Origin: Cyanobacteria bacterium NC_groundwater_1444_Ag_S-0.65um_54_12
GTDB lineage: Bacteria; Cyanobacteriota; Sericytochromatia; S15B-MN24; VGJW01
Reading direction: 5' to 3'
NCBI GenBank assembly: GCA_016267585.1
Contig: JACQUT010000272.1
Span: 1-11,563, forward strand
Length of the DNA: 11,563 nucleotides
Each line of letters opens with the position of its first letter. Position 1 is the stretch's first letter. The translations under genes were made by a program, and so were the position numbers. The notes under the pieces are model-generated. The model was not told the origin of the DNA and searched no databases. It worked only from the letters and a program-made list of their open reading frames with translations. Shown here piece after piece: positions 1 to 7,064 of this stretch.

Positions 1-672
1 AAGCATAATCCGGCACTCGATACCGAACTGGGCGCAACCATGGCTTGGGATGGCTGGAGCAATGTCAAAACAGAAACTCGCAAACGCTCTATCTGCGTAG
101 ATTTTCGTTTTGTCAGCTACAACGAATTTTCGCAACGCCAAAAGCAAAAGCGCCAGCCAGACCATCTTACCGCTTGTCCCCAGTTAGATGGGAAAGGCTG
201 TTGTGAAGAAGAATTCGTCACCTGGATTTTCCGTGACAAGCCCTTTTACGAGGAAGCACTGATATCCGTCATTGGCAACAAGGAATACAGCAAAACTAGC
301 CAGCTGGCGCTCGATCACACTTTCGATAACCTGGTAGGAAACTGGCATCCTTTTGCCAAGGGGCTAGTGACCAAAGAGGATTCCGTAAGTTCTGGCGCCA
401 AAAAGTCCGAGACCGTAAAGTGGCTGTCCGAGACAGAGTTCTTACCCGGCGGGGTATCATCGCTGATCGAAGCAGGGCGATTGGCTCGCATTTATCGGTT
501 ACTGGAGCATGGCGCACGCATACCGGCAACCATGCAGCGACTGAGTGGTAACTACCATGCCGCAAATACCGAACATCCCTACACCATGGCATTCACCAAA
601 GAAGCGGTCCGGCAAAAGCTAGACGAAGTTTTTGCGGCGTCGCTCAAAGCCCTGCGACAAGAAAGCAGGTGA
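1..672 (+). CDS. Unrecognised protein, 5'-truncated by window edge
   Basis: The reading frame is open from base 1 and ends at TGA 670-672. An in-frame ATG lies at 40, but the 13 codons before it have no stop and there is no good ribosome binding site, so I read this as the C-terminal 223 residues of a longer protein. I do not recognise the family. Visible features are a tryptophan-rich start (AWDGWSN), a Cys-rich patch (ACPQLDGKGCC, about residues 46-56 from the ATG) and an aromatic stretch just after it (FVTWIFRDKPFYEEA). The C-terminus is charged and helical-looking (KLDEVFAASLKALRQE). There is no membrane segment in the visible part. It is co-directional with the exported protein gene that starts 58 bases downstream, so the two may be co-transcribed. 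The paired cysteines would suit an extracytoplasmic protein, but this is inference. A distant conjugation-apparatus role crossed my mind but is not supported by any motif I can point to. Confidence 0.65.
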   Translation, partial: KHNPALDTELGATMAWDGWSNVKTETRKRSICVDFRFVSYNEFSQRQKQKRQPDHLTACPQLDGKGCCEEEFVTWIFRDKPFYEEALISVIGNKEYSKTSQLALDHTFDNLVGNWHPFAKGLVTKEDSVSSGAKKSETVKWLSETEFLPGGVSSLIEAGRLARIYRLLEHGARIPATMQRLSGNYHAANTEHPYTMAFTKEAVRQKLDEVFAASLKALRQESR

Positions 673-713
673 CTGCTCATATCGGTACTGGCCACTGAAG
701 AACAGTATAGTAC

Positions 714-719
714 GAGGAG
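714..719 (+). promoter_or_regulatory. Ribosome binding site GAGGAG
   Basis: GAGGAG lies 11 bases before ATG 731. It decides that start over the longer reading that begins with TTG at 632 inside the preceding gene, and over the internal ATG at 743. Confidence 0.55.
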
Positions 720-730
720 TTTGCAGAAAA

Positions 731-1804
731 ATGTGTAAGCTAATGGCGATCGCGCTGCTACTCGGTAGCATGAACTTGTTGCTAAAAGAAAACGCTCTGG
801 CCCAGGAAGCCAAAACTCCTCCTGGTCCCGAATGGGATTACGATCACTCGGAACAAAATACTATTTTCGTACCATTGGCAGATACGCAAATCACCAGAGA
901 CTGGCAGCACGCTGAAGAAAGCACCGAATTGACACGTTTGACCAGTGAACGCAGAAATCTTGTTCGCCAGGAGCGATTAGAATACGGCGTACCTTTTGTA
1001 AAATCCCGGCAACCTTTCGAGCAAACAATAGATCCAGCGGAAGAGCTGGCAGCGTACACCGCTGACGACAGCAGCGACGAACGGAACGGGTTAACTGATG
1101 CTGCTTGGCTGCGCCAGTTGAGTCGGCTCGATCTGCGTCCCGCTACGCGGCGCGAAGGAACCAAGCTCAATACCTATCTGCCGCGCGTAATAAGAAGCTG
1201 CGTGCGCGAGGAGTATGCCATGCCAACTCGCTTGTTCGAAGTTCAACGCTGGGAAGAGCGGCCTGTCACTTATTATAAGTGGCTCGTTCCCAGGGAAATC
1301 AAGCTATTTTGGCACGACGCTGCCGATCCTGTTCCCGATAGCGTTGCCTCCCATGTTGCCAAGCTTTCCGAAGAAGAAGAGGTACCCATGCCGGGTGCTT
1401 GGGTTGCTTCACACAGTATCAAGCTACTAAAGTCCGGTGAGGCACCAGGGCAAGATCAGATAAGCTGTCATTCCCCGCGCGTTGCCTATGTCCTGTCCAA
1501 GAGTGCGGCCGTACTAGCTACCGGTGCTGCTGGCCTGGCATGGCGAGGCAGCACTGAACAGCGCCGGCAAGTTGCTTTCGCCACTCCCAGCAGACGATCT
1601 GCCAGCGAAAGGGCGATCGCAACTGGAGTTTTTCAGCATAAACTCGCCGGGATGGCCCGACCACGCCAGCAAAGTATCACTGTTCACCAGAAGTTACAGA
1701 GAAATGTCGTAGCTAACAATGAAGCGATCGCTACCACCTGGCCGAAAAAACCAGTTAGCCAGCGCCACCGAGCTACAGCGGATCCCGTGCCCGGATCCGA
1801 TTAG
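731..1804 (+). CDS. Exported protein of unknown function
   Basis: The protein has 357 residues and starts at ATG 731, supported by GAGGAG at 714-719 and by the signal peptide that then begins the protein. Residues 1-24 form a classic leader: MCK, a hydrophobic run (AIALLLGSMNLLL), and a cleavage site after ALA before Gln25. The mature protein is therefore predicted to be periplasmic or secreted. Residues 30-130 are acidic and charged (for example residues DDSSDERNG). A more ordered, aromatic-rich stretch follows around residues 150-195 (VIRSCVREEY, VTYYKWLVPREI, LFWHDAADP). A weakly hydrophobic Ala-rich stretch near residues 255-270 is followed by a basic, low-complexity tail rich in Arg, Gln and Ser. 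I do not recognise the family. It follows the truncated upstream gene by 58 bases on the same strand and its 3' end overlaps the convergent peptidase gene. Three of the five GCGATCGC palindromes of the window lie in this gene, one of them in the signal-peptide codons. Confidence 0.7.
   Translation: MCKLMAIALLLGSMNLLLKENALAQEAKTPPGPEWDYDHSEQNTIFVPLADTQITRDWQHAEESTELTRLTSERRNLVRQERLEYGVPFVKSRQPFEQTIDPAEELAAYTADDSSDERNGLTDAAWLRQLSRLDLRPATRREGTKLNTYLPRVIRSCVREEYAMPTRLFEVQRWEERPVTYYKWLVPREIKLFWHDAADPVPDSVASHVAKLSEEEEVPMPGAWVASHSIKLLKSGEAPGQDQISCHSPRVAYVLSKSAAVLATGAAGLAWRGSTEQRRQVAFATPSRRSASERAIATGVFQHKLAGMARPRQQSITVHQKLQRNVVANNEAIATTWPKKPVSQRHRATADPVPGSD
746..753. repeat. GCGATCGC (HIP1-type palindrome), copy 1
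   Basis: This is the first of five exact copies of an octamer expected about 0.2 times in a random sequence of this length. It lies in the signal-peptide codons of the exported unknown protein. HIP1 is over-represented in many cyanobacterial genomes and is linked to DNA methylation there. Confidence 0.8.
1613..1620. repeat. GCGATCGC palindrome, copy 2
   Basis: Exact copy in the basic tail-coding part of the exported unknown gene, read there as Arg-Ala-Ile-Ala. Confidence 0.8.
1724..1731. repeat. GCGATCGC palindrome, copy 3
   Basis: Exact copy 104 bases after copy 2, in the same frame, read Glu-Ala-Ile-Ala. Ala-Ile-Ala is the usual coding phase for this octamer. Confidence 0.8.
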
Positions 1805-2420
1805 CAGTCGTCTGAAGCGCGGGGCTCCATAACTCTATGCCACCGTTATATGGTGGAATGCCTGGCCCCAGGTTTCTGGTGAGCGCTATTGCTAGCGATT
1901 GTTTCGTTACCGTTACTGCTGGTCGACTGGCTAGTGGATCGTTCAGCGTAACTTGATCACCTTCAAATGCCATTATTACCGCAAAGTGGCCACCATCATA
2001 TGGTTGCGTCAGCTGTTCCAAGTAAGCTGGCGTTGGATTGAGGTTAGCAATAACCAGTCGGCCCGGCCTGGACATTGCTGTTCGAATTCCTTCGATGCCC
2101 CACACTTTGCGCACCTTTAGCCCAAAAGCGGCGGCGGCGGCCAGGATCTGGTCTGGATAGGTCCAGCTGCCAGGTAGTTCCGAACCGGTCATGGCTCTAC
2201 GTGCCAGACTAATCATAGCCTCTGGTTCCATGACGGGTGAAACTAGCTTGAAAGCTTTAAGCACCATAGCTAAACTAGCCGGTCCACAGTTCGAATTGAA
2301 GGGCGTTGACGGTAAAGGATGAAATCTCGGATGCTGGTACTGGGTGATGAAGCAAGCTTCTGCTGACATGGGGAGCTGTGCTGGCACGAGAAAAACACAA
2401 AGCGAAAGTGTCAATAGCAT
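1773..2420 (-). CDS. Exported stand-alone C39-like (papain-fold) cysteine peptidase
   Basis: The 215-residue protein carries the three signatures of the C39/C39-like peptidase fold. The nucleophile motif is NCGPASLAMVL with Cys45, the histidine motif is GGHFAVI with His145, and the third catalytic position is Asp161 in TLNDPLA. Family members cut peptide bonds; C39 domains fused to ABC exporters cleave double-glycine leaders. This one has no ABC or membrane domain and begins with a hydrophobic leader (about residues 1-20, LTLSLCVFLVPAQL), so it is more likely a free periplasmic or secreted enzyme. The start at 2420 is forced: an in-frame TAA lies just upstream and no other start codon lies between. 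The leader therefore lacks the usual positive charges, and the ribosome binding site (AGAG) is weak. The gene lies 80 bases downstream of prfC on the same strand and overlaps the convergent gene by 32 bases. The substrate is unknown. The family assignment is fairly sure, the activity inferred. Confidence 0.8.
   Translation of the reverse strand: MLLTLSLCVFLVPAQLPMSAEACFITQYQHPRFHPLPSTPFNSNCGPASLAMVLKAFKLVSPVMEPEAMISLARRAMTGSELPGSWTYPDQILAAAAAFGLKVRKVWGIEGIRTAMSRPGRLVIANLNPTPAYLEQLTQPYDGGHFAVIMAFEGDQVTLNDPLASRPAVTVTKQSLAIALTRNLGPGIPPYNGGIELWSPALQTTANRIRARDPL
1779..1799. terminator. 7-bp stem in the convergent gene overlap, possible terminator or roadblock
   Basis: CGGATCC (1779-1785) pairs with GGATCCG (1793-1799) around a 7-base loop. 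It sits exactly where the ends of the two converging genes overlap. Neither strand has a T-run after the stem, so it is not a standard intrinsic terminator. It could slow converging polymerases or protect 3' ends. Confidence 0.3.
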
Positions 2421-2478
2421 TACATCTCTGTACTTGAGTTACCTAACAAACTCTTGCAGCGCGCGTTAACAATTCATA

Positions 2479-2492
2479 AAGCCAGAAGGCTT
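2479..2492 (-). terminator. Short hairpin after prfC, weak terminator candidate
   Basis: AAGCC and GGCTT flank a 4-base loop (5-bp stem) beginning about 9 bases past the prfC stop. On the minus strand it is followed by a modestly T-rich stretch (TATGAATTGTT). The stem is short, so at best it attenuates read-through from the TRAP/prfC cluster into the C39-like gene. Confidence 0.25.
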
Positions 2493-2500
2493 ATAGCAGG

Positions 2501-4156
2501 TTACCTATCGCGTACCACCACTCCAATGGCAGTTTCCTGGAAATCGATGTCGGGATGGTGTTTCTCGGCCGTCCGAATGACCCAATCCCCTTCAAACAGG
2601 AGGACCGGCCGCTCACGCACGTCCAAGACGACCAGCCCCAGCCGTTCCGATCTGAGCCAATCTAGATCCAGGATACCGCCGTCTTTCCGGGAAACCCAAC
2701 GGGCAAGGCAGTACGGAACTCCCTCGATGCGGACGTCAACTCCGTATTCGACACTGAGCCGGTACTTGAATACCTCTAGCTGAAGCTTGCCCACAGCGCC
2801 CAAGATCAAGTCACCAGCCCTACCATCCGGCGGGCGGTAAAGCTGAATAGTACCCTCCTTGGCCAGTTGCTCGGTACCACGGGCGAGCTGCTTGCGTCTT
2901 AGCGGATCGATAGAGACCAGCCGAGCAAAGTGCTCGGGCGCAAAGCTTGGTATACCATCATAGGTCAGCCGCGATCCTGCGGTGAGCGTGTCTCCTATTT
3001 CGAAGAGTCCCGAATCGAAGATGCCGATCACGTCACCAGCGAATGCCTCATCCACGATGCTCCGCTCCTGGGCCAAAAACTGCGTGGTATTGGTAAGCCG
3101 GAGGTCACGACCACTGCGCACGTGATGGATTTTCATGCCCTGAACGAACCGTCCAGAACAGATGCGCAGAAAAGCCACCCGGTCCCGGTGCGTACGATCC
3201 ATGTTAGCCTGGATCTTGAACACAAAGGCGGTGAACTCTTCGCCGGTAGCCAGCACCAATCCCTGGTCAGAACGCCGCGGACCCGGCGGTGGCATTAGCT
3301 CGCAAAACGTTTCGAGGAACGGCTCGATCCCGAAATTGTTGATGGCGCTCCCGAAAAACATTGGTGACAATTCGCCAGCTGCCAGGCGCCGAAGATCGAA
3401 CTCATCGCCCGCAGCATCCAGTGTCTCCGCATCATCCTTCAACTGGCGATAACCTGCAATGCCAAGCTCCGTCAACAGGAACGGGTCGTCCAGGCCGCTG
3501 ACGGTTACCGGGGCTGTCTGGGCTCCACGAGTGGCACTCGATCCTGCATAGGACTCATCGAAGATATACACGCACCGTGCCAAACGGTGATAGACTCCGC
3601 GGAAGACTCCATGCCGGAAAATCGGCCAGGTCACCGGATACACGCCAATGTCCAGGATATTTTCAACTTCACCGACGAGCTCAAAGGGATCGCGACTGGG
3701 CCGATCCATCTTGTTTACGAAAGTAAAAATGGGTATGGCGCGCTGGCGACAAACCCGGAACAGCTTGCGGGTTTGTGCTTCCACACCCTTGGCACTGTCG
3801 AGCAGCATCACCGCTCCATCTACCGCATGTAGGGTTCGGTAGGTATCTTCGCTGAAGTCAGCATGACCGGGAGTATCGAGGAGGTTCATTTGTTTTCCGC
3901 AGTAAGGAAATTGCAAGACACTGGTAGTGATGGATATCCCACGCTCGCGTTCCATCTCCATCCAGTCGCTGACCGTCCCCGCTCGCCCCCGCTTGGCCTT
4001 GACCGCTCCGGCAAGCTGGATCACGCCACCGTACAGGAGGAGCTTCTCGGTCATGGTCGTCTTGCCCGCATCGGGGTGCGAGATGATGGCAAACGTCCGC
4101 CGCCGCTTGACTTCATTGAACAGGCGAGAGTCCTCTGTTAACACGCCGTCATTCAT
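2501..4156 (-). CDS. prfC: Peptide chain release factor 3 (RF3), translational GTPase
   Basis: RF3 is a cytoplasmic GTPase that removes RF1 or RF2 from the ribosome after peptide release. The 551-residue protein shows all G motifs of the class: P-loop SHPDAGKT (26-33), DTPGH (94-98), NKMD (148-151) and a G5-like SAIN (270-273). Between them lie the RF3-typical segments SDWMEMERERGISIT and FSEDTYRTL. The middle and C-terminal domains contain RF3-like stretches (FKIQANMD, HRDRVAFLR, GAVGKLQLEVF, ARWV). It is slightly longer than the 529-residue E. coli protein, mainly around residues 195-225. The ATG at 4156 lies 9 bases after the dctM stop, with no strong ribosome binding site, so translation is probably coupled to dctM. 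Its position at the end of a transporter cluster is unusual. G4 reads NKMDR rather than the NKLDR of E. coli RF3, and several segments resemble non-enteric RF3, so acquisition from outside the lineage is possible but unproven. Confidence 0.95.
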   Translation of the reverse strand: MNDGVLTEDSRLFNEVKRRRTFAIISHPDAGKTTMTEKLLLYGGVIQLAGAVKAKRGRAGTVSDWMEMERERGISITTSVLQFPYCGKQMNLLDTPGHADFSEDTYRTLHAVDGAVMLLDSAKGVEAQTRKLFRVCRQRAIPIFTFVNKMDRPSRDPFELVGEVENILDIGVYPVTWPIFRHGVFRGVYHRLARCVYIFDESYAGSSATRGAQTAPVTVSGLDDPFLLTELGIAGYRQLKDDAETLDAAGDEFDLRRLAAGELSPMFFGSAINNFGIEPFLETFCELMPPPGPRRSDQGLVLATGEEFTAFVFKIQANMDRTHRDRVAFLRICSGRFVQGMKIHHVRSGRDLRLTNTTQFLAQERSIVDEAFAGDVIGIFDSGLFEIGDTLTAGSRLTYDGIPSFAPEHFARLVSIDPLRRKQLARGTEQLAKEGTIQLYRPPDGRAGDLILGAVGKLQLEVFKYRLSVEYGVDVRIEGVPYCLARWVSRKDGGILDLDWLRSERLGLVVLDVRERPVLLFEGDWVIRTAEKHHPDIDFQETAIGVVVRDR

Positions 4157-4165
4157 GACATGAGA

Positions 4166-5467
4166 TCAAGGTAGAATGCCGCTGCTAGCAGTCGGAATAT
4201 GGAGCGCGCCTAATAGCCCTAACGACAGTTGCGGGATGTAGGTAATGAGGATCAACACCAGCAGGGTGGCGAGCAAAAAGGGTATAGTCGAGCGATAAAG
4301 CGAAAGGATAGATCGGTCAAAGCGAAAAGCGGCAACGAAGAGGTTCAGTCCCATTGGCGGAAGGCTGTAGCCTATTTCGAGGTTTATCAGGAACACCACA
4401 CCCAGATGGAGCGGATTGATATTATATTGTGCCGCAATCGGCAGTATAAGGGGCAGAACGACCAAGATAGCGGAAAATACGTCCAGCAACGCCGCTACCA
4501 CCAAGAGAAAGATATTCAGTACGATCAAGAAGGAAAGTGGACTCTTGATATAGGGGGAGATAATTTGGAACAGCCGATCGGGAACCTCTTGATCTACCAG
4601 CAGATTGGTCAGGCCCAGAGCTGCCCCGATGATGATGAATATTCCTCCTACCAGGATCATGCTATCGCGGACGACGCGGGGAATATCTCGCACGAGATGC
4701 AAATCGCGATACACGAAAACTTCCACTATGAATACGTAGAGAGCGACGGCTACGGCAGCTTCTGCCGCGGTAAGCACTCCACCATAGATTCCCCCGAAAA
4801 TGATGAAAGGGACCGGGATTTCCCAAGCGGCCTCCCGGAGCGCTTGCCAGGCTCCTGGCAAATTGAAAGGCGTTCTGGCTACTTTACAACGGAACCCCAA
4901 TATTATGCAGAGCAGCAGAGCTACCAGTAAATCCAGTGCTCCGGGTATGATTCCGGCCAAAAAAAGCTTGTTGATATCGACTTGAGCGATGACGCCGTAG
5001 ATGATTATGGGGAGAGACGGTGGAAACAGCATTCCCCGACTGCCGCCAGTGGTTAGCAAACCCAGGGTAAAACGTTCCGGATAGCCTTCTTTGATCAGCG
5101 CCGGCAAGAGCAACCCACCCAGCGCTATGATAGTTACCCCTGATACTCCGGTGAATACTGTAAAGAAAGCGCACGACAACAGCGCCACCACAGCAATTCC
5201 ACCGGGCAGCCAACCCACCAAAGCCCGAGTTAGATTGATGAGCCGCGTGCTCGTCTTTGCTTCGGCCATCAAATAACCGGCAAAGGTAAAGAGCGGAATT
5301 GCTATGAACATAGGTTGCTCGGCGATCTTGTACATCTCGGTGTAAAAGATCGTCGCGCTTTGCCCGTTCATCACGAAGCCAATGAGGGTAATGGCCGCAA
5401 TAATGATAAAAAGCGGCGCTCCCAGCAGTGTCAACAAACCGAGCCCGACCGAGACAGCTGCCGTCAT
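4166..5467 (-). CDS. dctM: TRAP transporter large membrane subunit (DctM family)
   Basis: The 433-residue protein is the ion-coupled transport subunit of a TRAP system and moves the solute delivered by the binding protein across the inner membrane. It is hydrophobic nearly throughout, with about a dozen membrane segments. It carries the family signatures FTGVSGVTIIALGGLLLPAL (about residues 106-125), GGSRGMLFPPSLPIIIYG (about 142-159) and, towards the C-terminus, GYSLPPMGLNLFVA. Its length matches the usual 425-435 residues, so it is complete. ATG 5467 is preceded by GAGG nine bases away. The gene starts 2 bases after the dctQ stop and ends 9 bases before prfC, so it lies within a single transcript. 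The solute cannot be read from this subunit. Confidence 0.95.
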   Translation of the reverse strand: MTAAVSVGLGLLTLLGAPLFIIIAAITLIGFVMNGQSATIFYTEMYKIAEQPMFIAIPLFTFAGYLMAEAKTSTRLINLTRALVGWLPGGIAVVALLSCAFFTVFTGVSGVTIIALGGLLLPALIKEGYPERFTLGLLTTGGSRGMLFPPSLPIIIYGVIAQVDINKLFLAGIIPGALDLLVALLLCIILGFRCKVARTPFNLPGAWQALREAAWEIPVPFIIFGGIYGGVLTAAEAAVAVALYVFIVEVFVYRDLHLVRDIPRVVRDSMILVGGIFIIIGAALGLTNLLVDQEVPDRLFQIISPYIKSPLSFLIVLNIFLLVVAALLDVFSAILVVLPLILPIAAQYNINPLHLGVVFLINLEIGYSLPPMGLNLFVAAFRFDRSILSLYRSTIPFLLATLLVLILITYIPQLSLGLLGALHIPTASSGILP

Positions 5468-5469
5468 TG

Positions 5470-6081
5470 CTAGGTGCCTCTTGGCCGCTGAGTCATGACA
5501 GCTATCGAGCTGCCTAGTATGCCGTCAAGGGCCGCCAGCAGGAAGCGAAAAGCCATGATGGCAAAAGCTACCGGGAAAATCAGCTCAACTTGCCAATGCC
5601 GCACCGGGCCAAATAACGGCTCGGTAAAAGTAGCCATCTCCTCTTGCAAGTACGGGAAGGCCACCAGTAACAATATAGCGCAACAAGTGGCAGCCAGCAG
5701 GTTTATGGTCACGTCTATCCAACGACGCAATTTAATTGGCAACAGGCGTGCCAAAGCATCCATATTGAGATGCCGACCAGCACGGGTCGCCACCATGGCA
5801 CCCACCATGCCGGACCAAAGGACCATGTGACGTAGCACTATATCGGCCCAGGGCAGACCCAGGTTCAGCAGCTCTCGCATGATCACTTGAAGGGTTCCCA
5901 ACAGCATCATGCCGAGCAGTAACATGATCAGTACCGCATTTTCTGTGGCGGCAACCCAATGATCCAATACATGCAGCGGCCTTACCAGGGAGCAGGACGC
6001 GGGTAGCGGGATCTGATGCTGAGCTATGAGCTGCAACTCACCAGTCGGAGAAAGACGTGGTGGTTCCACCGCCTCACTCAA
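5470..6081 (-). CDS. dctQ: TRAP transporter small membrane subunit (DctQ family)
   Basis: The 203-residue protein has four membrane segments (about residues 48-70, 90-108, 127-147 and 166-189). It carries the DctQ hallmark between segments 1 and 2: Leu-Pro-Trp-Ala-Asp, then the RHMVLWSGMVGAMVATRAGRH stretch ending in His and followed by LNMDAL. DctQ pairs with DctM to form the membrane part of the transporter. The N-terminal 40 residues before the first helix are longer than in many homologues. The start is TTG at 6081, overlapping the dctP stop as TTGA. It is supported by GGAG 7 bases upstream, and the frame has no ATG near the beginning. A GTG at codon 5 (6069) is a less well placed alternative. 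The TTG start and 4-base overlap imply translational coupling to dctP. Confidence 0.92.
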   Translation of the reverse strand: MSEAVEPPRLSPTGELQLIAQHQIPLPASCSLVRPLHVLDHWVAATENAVLIMLLLGMMLLGTLQVIMRELLNLGLPWADIVLRHMVLWSGMVGAMVATRAGRHLNMDALARLLPIKLRRWIDVTINLLAATCCAILLLVAFPYLQEEMATFTEPLFGPVRHWQVELIFPVAFAIMAFRFLLAALDGILGSSIAVMTQRPRGT

Positions 6082-7064
6082 CGCCCGACTCCAGCCCGTA
6101 CTTCTTTTAGCAAAGTTCTGGGGTATAAATCATCCGCTAATCTATCTGCCACCTTATCGGCTGCTTCGCGAATCTTTTTACGTTCGGCAGTCGAGATCTC
6201 GGTAACCTCGACTCCTTGTTGCCGCAGGGCCGACCAAGCGCGGGCATTATCTTTGCGACCTTCTGTCACAACTTGGCGGCAATAGGTCTCGCCGGCTGCT
6301 TTCAAGATCTTTTGCTCGTCTGCGCTCAGGCGTCCCCAAGCCTTGCTGGTCACGAGCAAGGCGCCGATTGACTGGGTGAGACGAAGATTCAACATGTACT
6401 TGATCTTCGAGTTCCATTGCAAAGCAAGCAGACCTTGTGGCGAGTTATATACGCCGTCAATCATGCTGGTTTGCAAAGCAGTCAGGACACCGGTAATAGC
6501 CAGTGGAGTCGGCACTACACCTAATTCCTTGAAAACTGCCTCGGCCAGGCGATCGCCTTCCCACATCCACATCTTGACACCCTGCATGTCGTTCTTGGCT
6601 CGAATCGGCTTGTTGGTGAAAAGGTACACTGGCCCTACCTCAGCCCAACCCAGCAAGATGTACCCGGCATGTTCGAATTTTTTCGTCAAATATCCCTCTA
6701 CCCGGCTAGTGGCTCGATCGACGTCAGCATCGTCTTCATAAAGCAGTGGTAGTTCAAGTACCCGCGCCTCTCGCTCGATCAGTCCGAGGCCCATGCCAGT
6801 GAGAGCCGCCCCATGTAACTGACCCGCACGCATCTTGCGCACTTCATCCGGCTCATCGCCCATGACCCCACCGCCGATGAAGCGCAAGCGCAAACTATTG
6901 TTTGTTTTGCTAGCAACTTCCTGCGACATTTTCTGCAAGATCCGATCCCACTTGGAACCCGGAGGCGCCAAAAAGGCGATCTTCAGGGTCTGGGCTGCCC
7001 AGGCAGGCAAAGCCATCACCATACCAATAACCAAAGCCAAGATAAGGGAATACCGGGTTTTCAC
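6078..7064 (-). CDS. dctP: TRAP periplasmic solute-binding protein (DctP family, TatP-like)
   Basis: The 328-residue protein starts with a signal peptide (KTR, then LILALVIGMVMALPAWA) cleaved after AWA at about residue 23. The mature part is a DctP-fold binding protein that captures the solute in the periplasm and hands it to DctQM. Typical elements are LKIAFLAPPGSKWD near the mature N-terminus, MRAGQLHGAALTG (about 78-90), and the DMQGVK/ALQTSMIDGVYNSP region (159-209). In carboxylate-binding members an arginine follows the GxK motif; here the motif runs K164-Met-Trp-Met-Trp168-Glu-Gly-Asp, so that arginine is missing. This and the neighbouring TatT gene fit the TatP branch, whose Treponema member Tp0957 is thought to take hydrophobic ligands. 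The start is GTG 7064, directly after the tatT stop and 7 bases after GAGGAAGG. Ligand identity is inference only. Confidence 0.94.
   Translation of the reverse strand: MKTRYSLILALVIGMVMALPAWAAQTLKIAFLAPPGSKWDRILQKMSQEVASKTNNSLRLRFIGGGVMGDEPDEVRKMRAGQLHGAALTGMGLGLIEREARVLELPLLYEDDADVDRATSRVEGYLTKKFEHAGYILLGWAEVGPVYLFTNKPIRAKNDMQGVKMWMWEGDRLAEAVFKELGVVPTPLAITGVLTALQTSMIDGVYNSPQGLLALQWNSKIKYMLNLRLTQSIGALLVTSKAWGRLSADEQKILKAAGETYCRQVVTEGRKDNARAWSALRQQGVEVTEISTAERKKIREAADKVADRLADDLYPRTLLKEVRAGVGR
6089..6092 (-). promoter_or_regulatory. Ribosome binding site deciding the TTG start of dctQ
   Basis: On the minus strand GGAG lies 7 bases before TTG 6081. It favours the TTG that overlaps the dctP stop over the GTG four codons later. 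Confidence 0.55.
6549..6556. repeat. GCGATCGC palindrome, copy 4
   Basis: Exact copy inside dctP, over the Gly-Asp-Arg codons after the Trp-rich ligand motif, in a different coding phase from copies 1-3. Confidence 0.8.

Noticed and set aside
1..1804. Conjugation (TraU-type or ICE) gene pair
   Set aside because: I compared it with what I remember of TraU and ICE protein motifs and found no shared signature, so I did not assign it.
4229..4930. Long open frame on the plus strand opposite dctM (233 codons)
   Set aside because: It lies wholly opposite a clear DctM gene and its Gln/Tyr/Glu-rich composition is what the complement of hydrophobic codons gives. It has no leader, motif or ribosome site.
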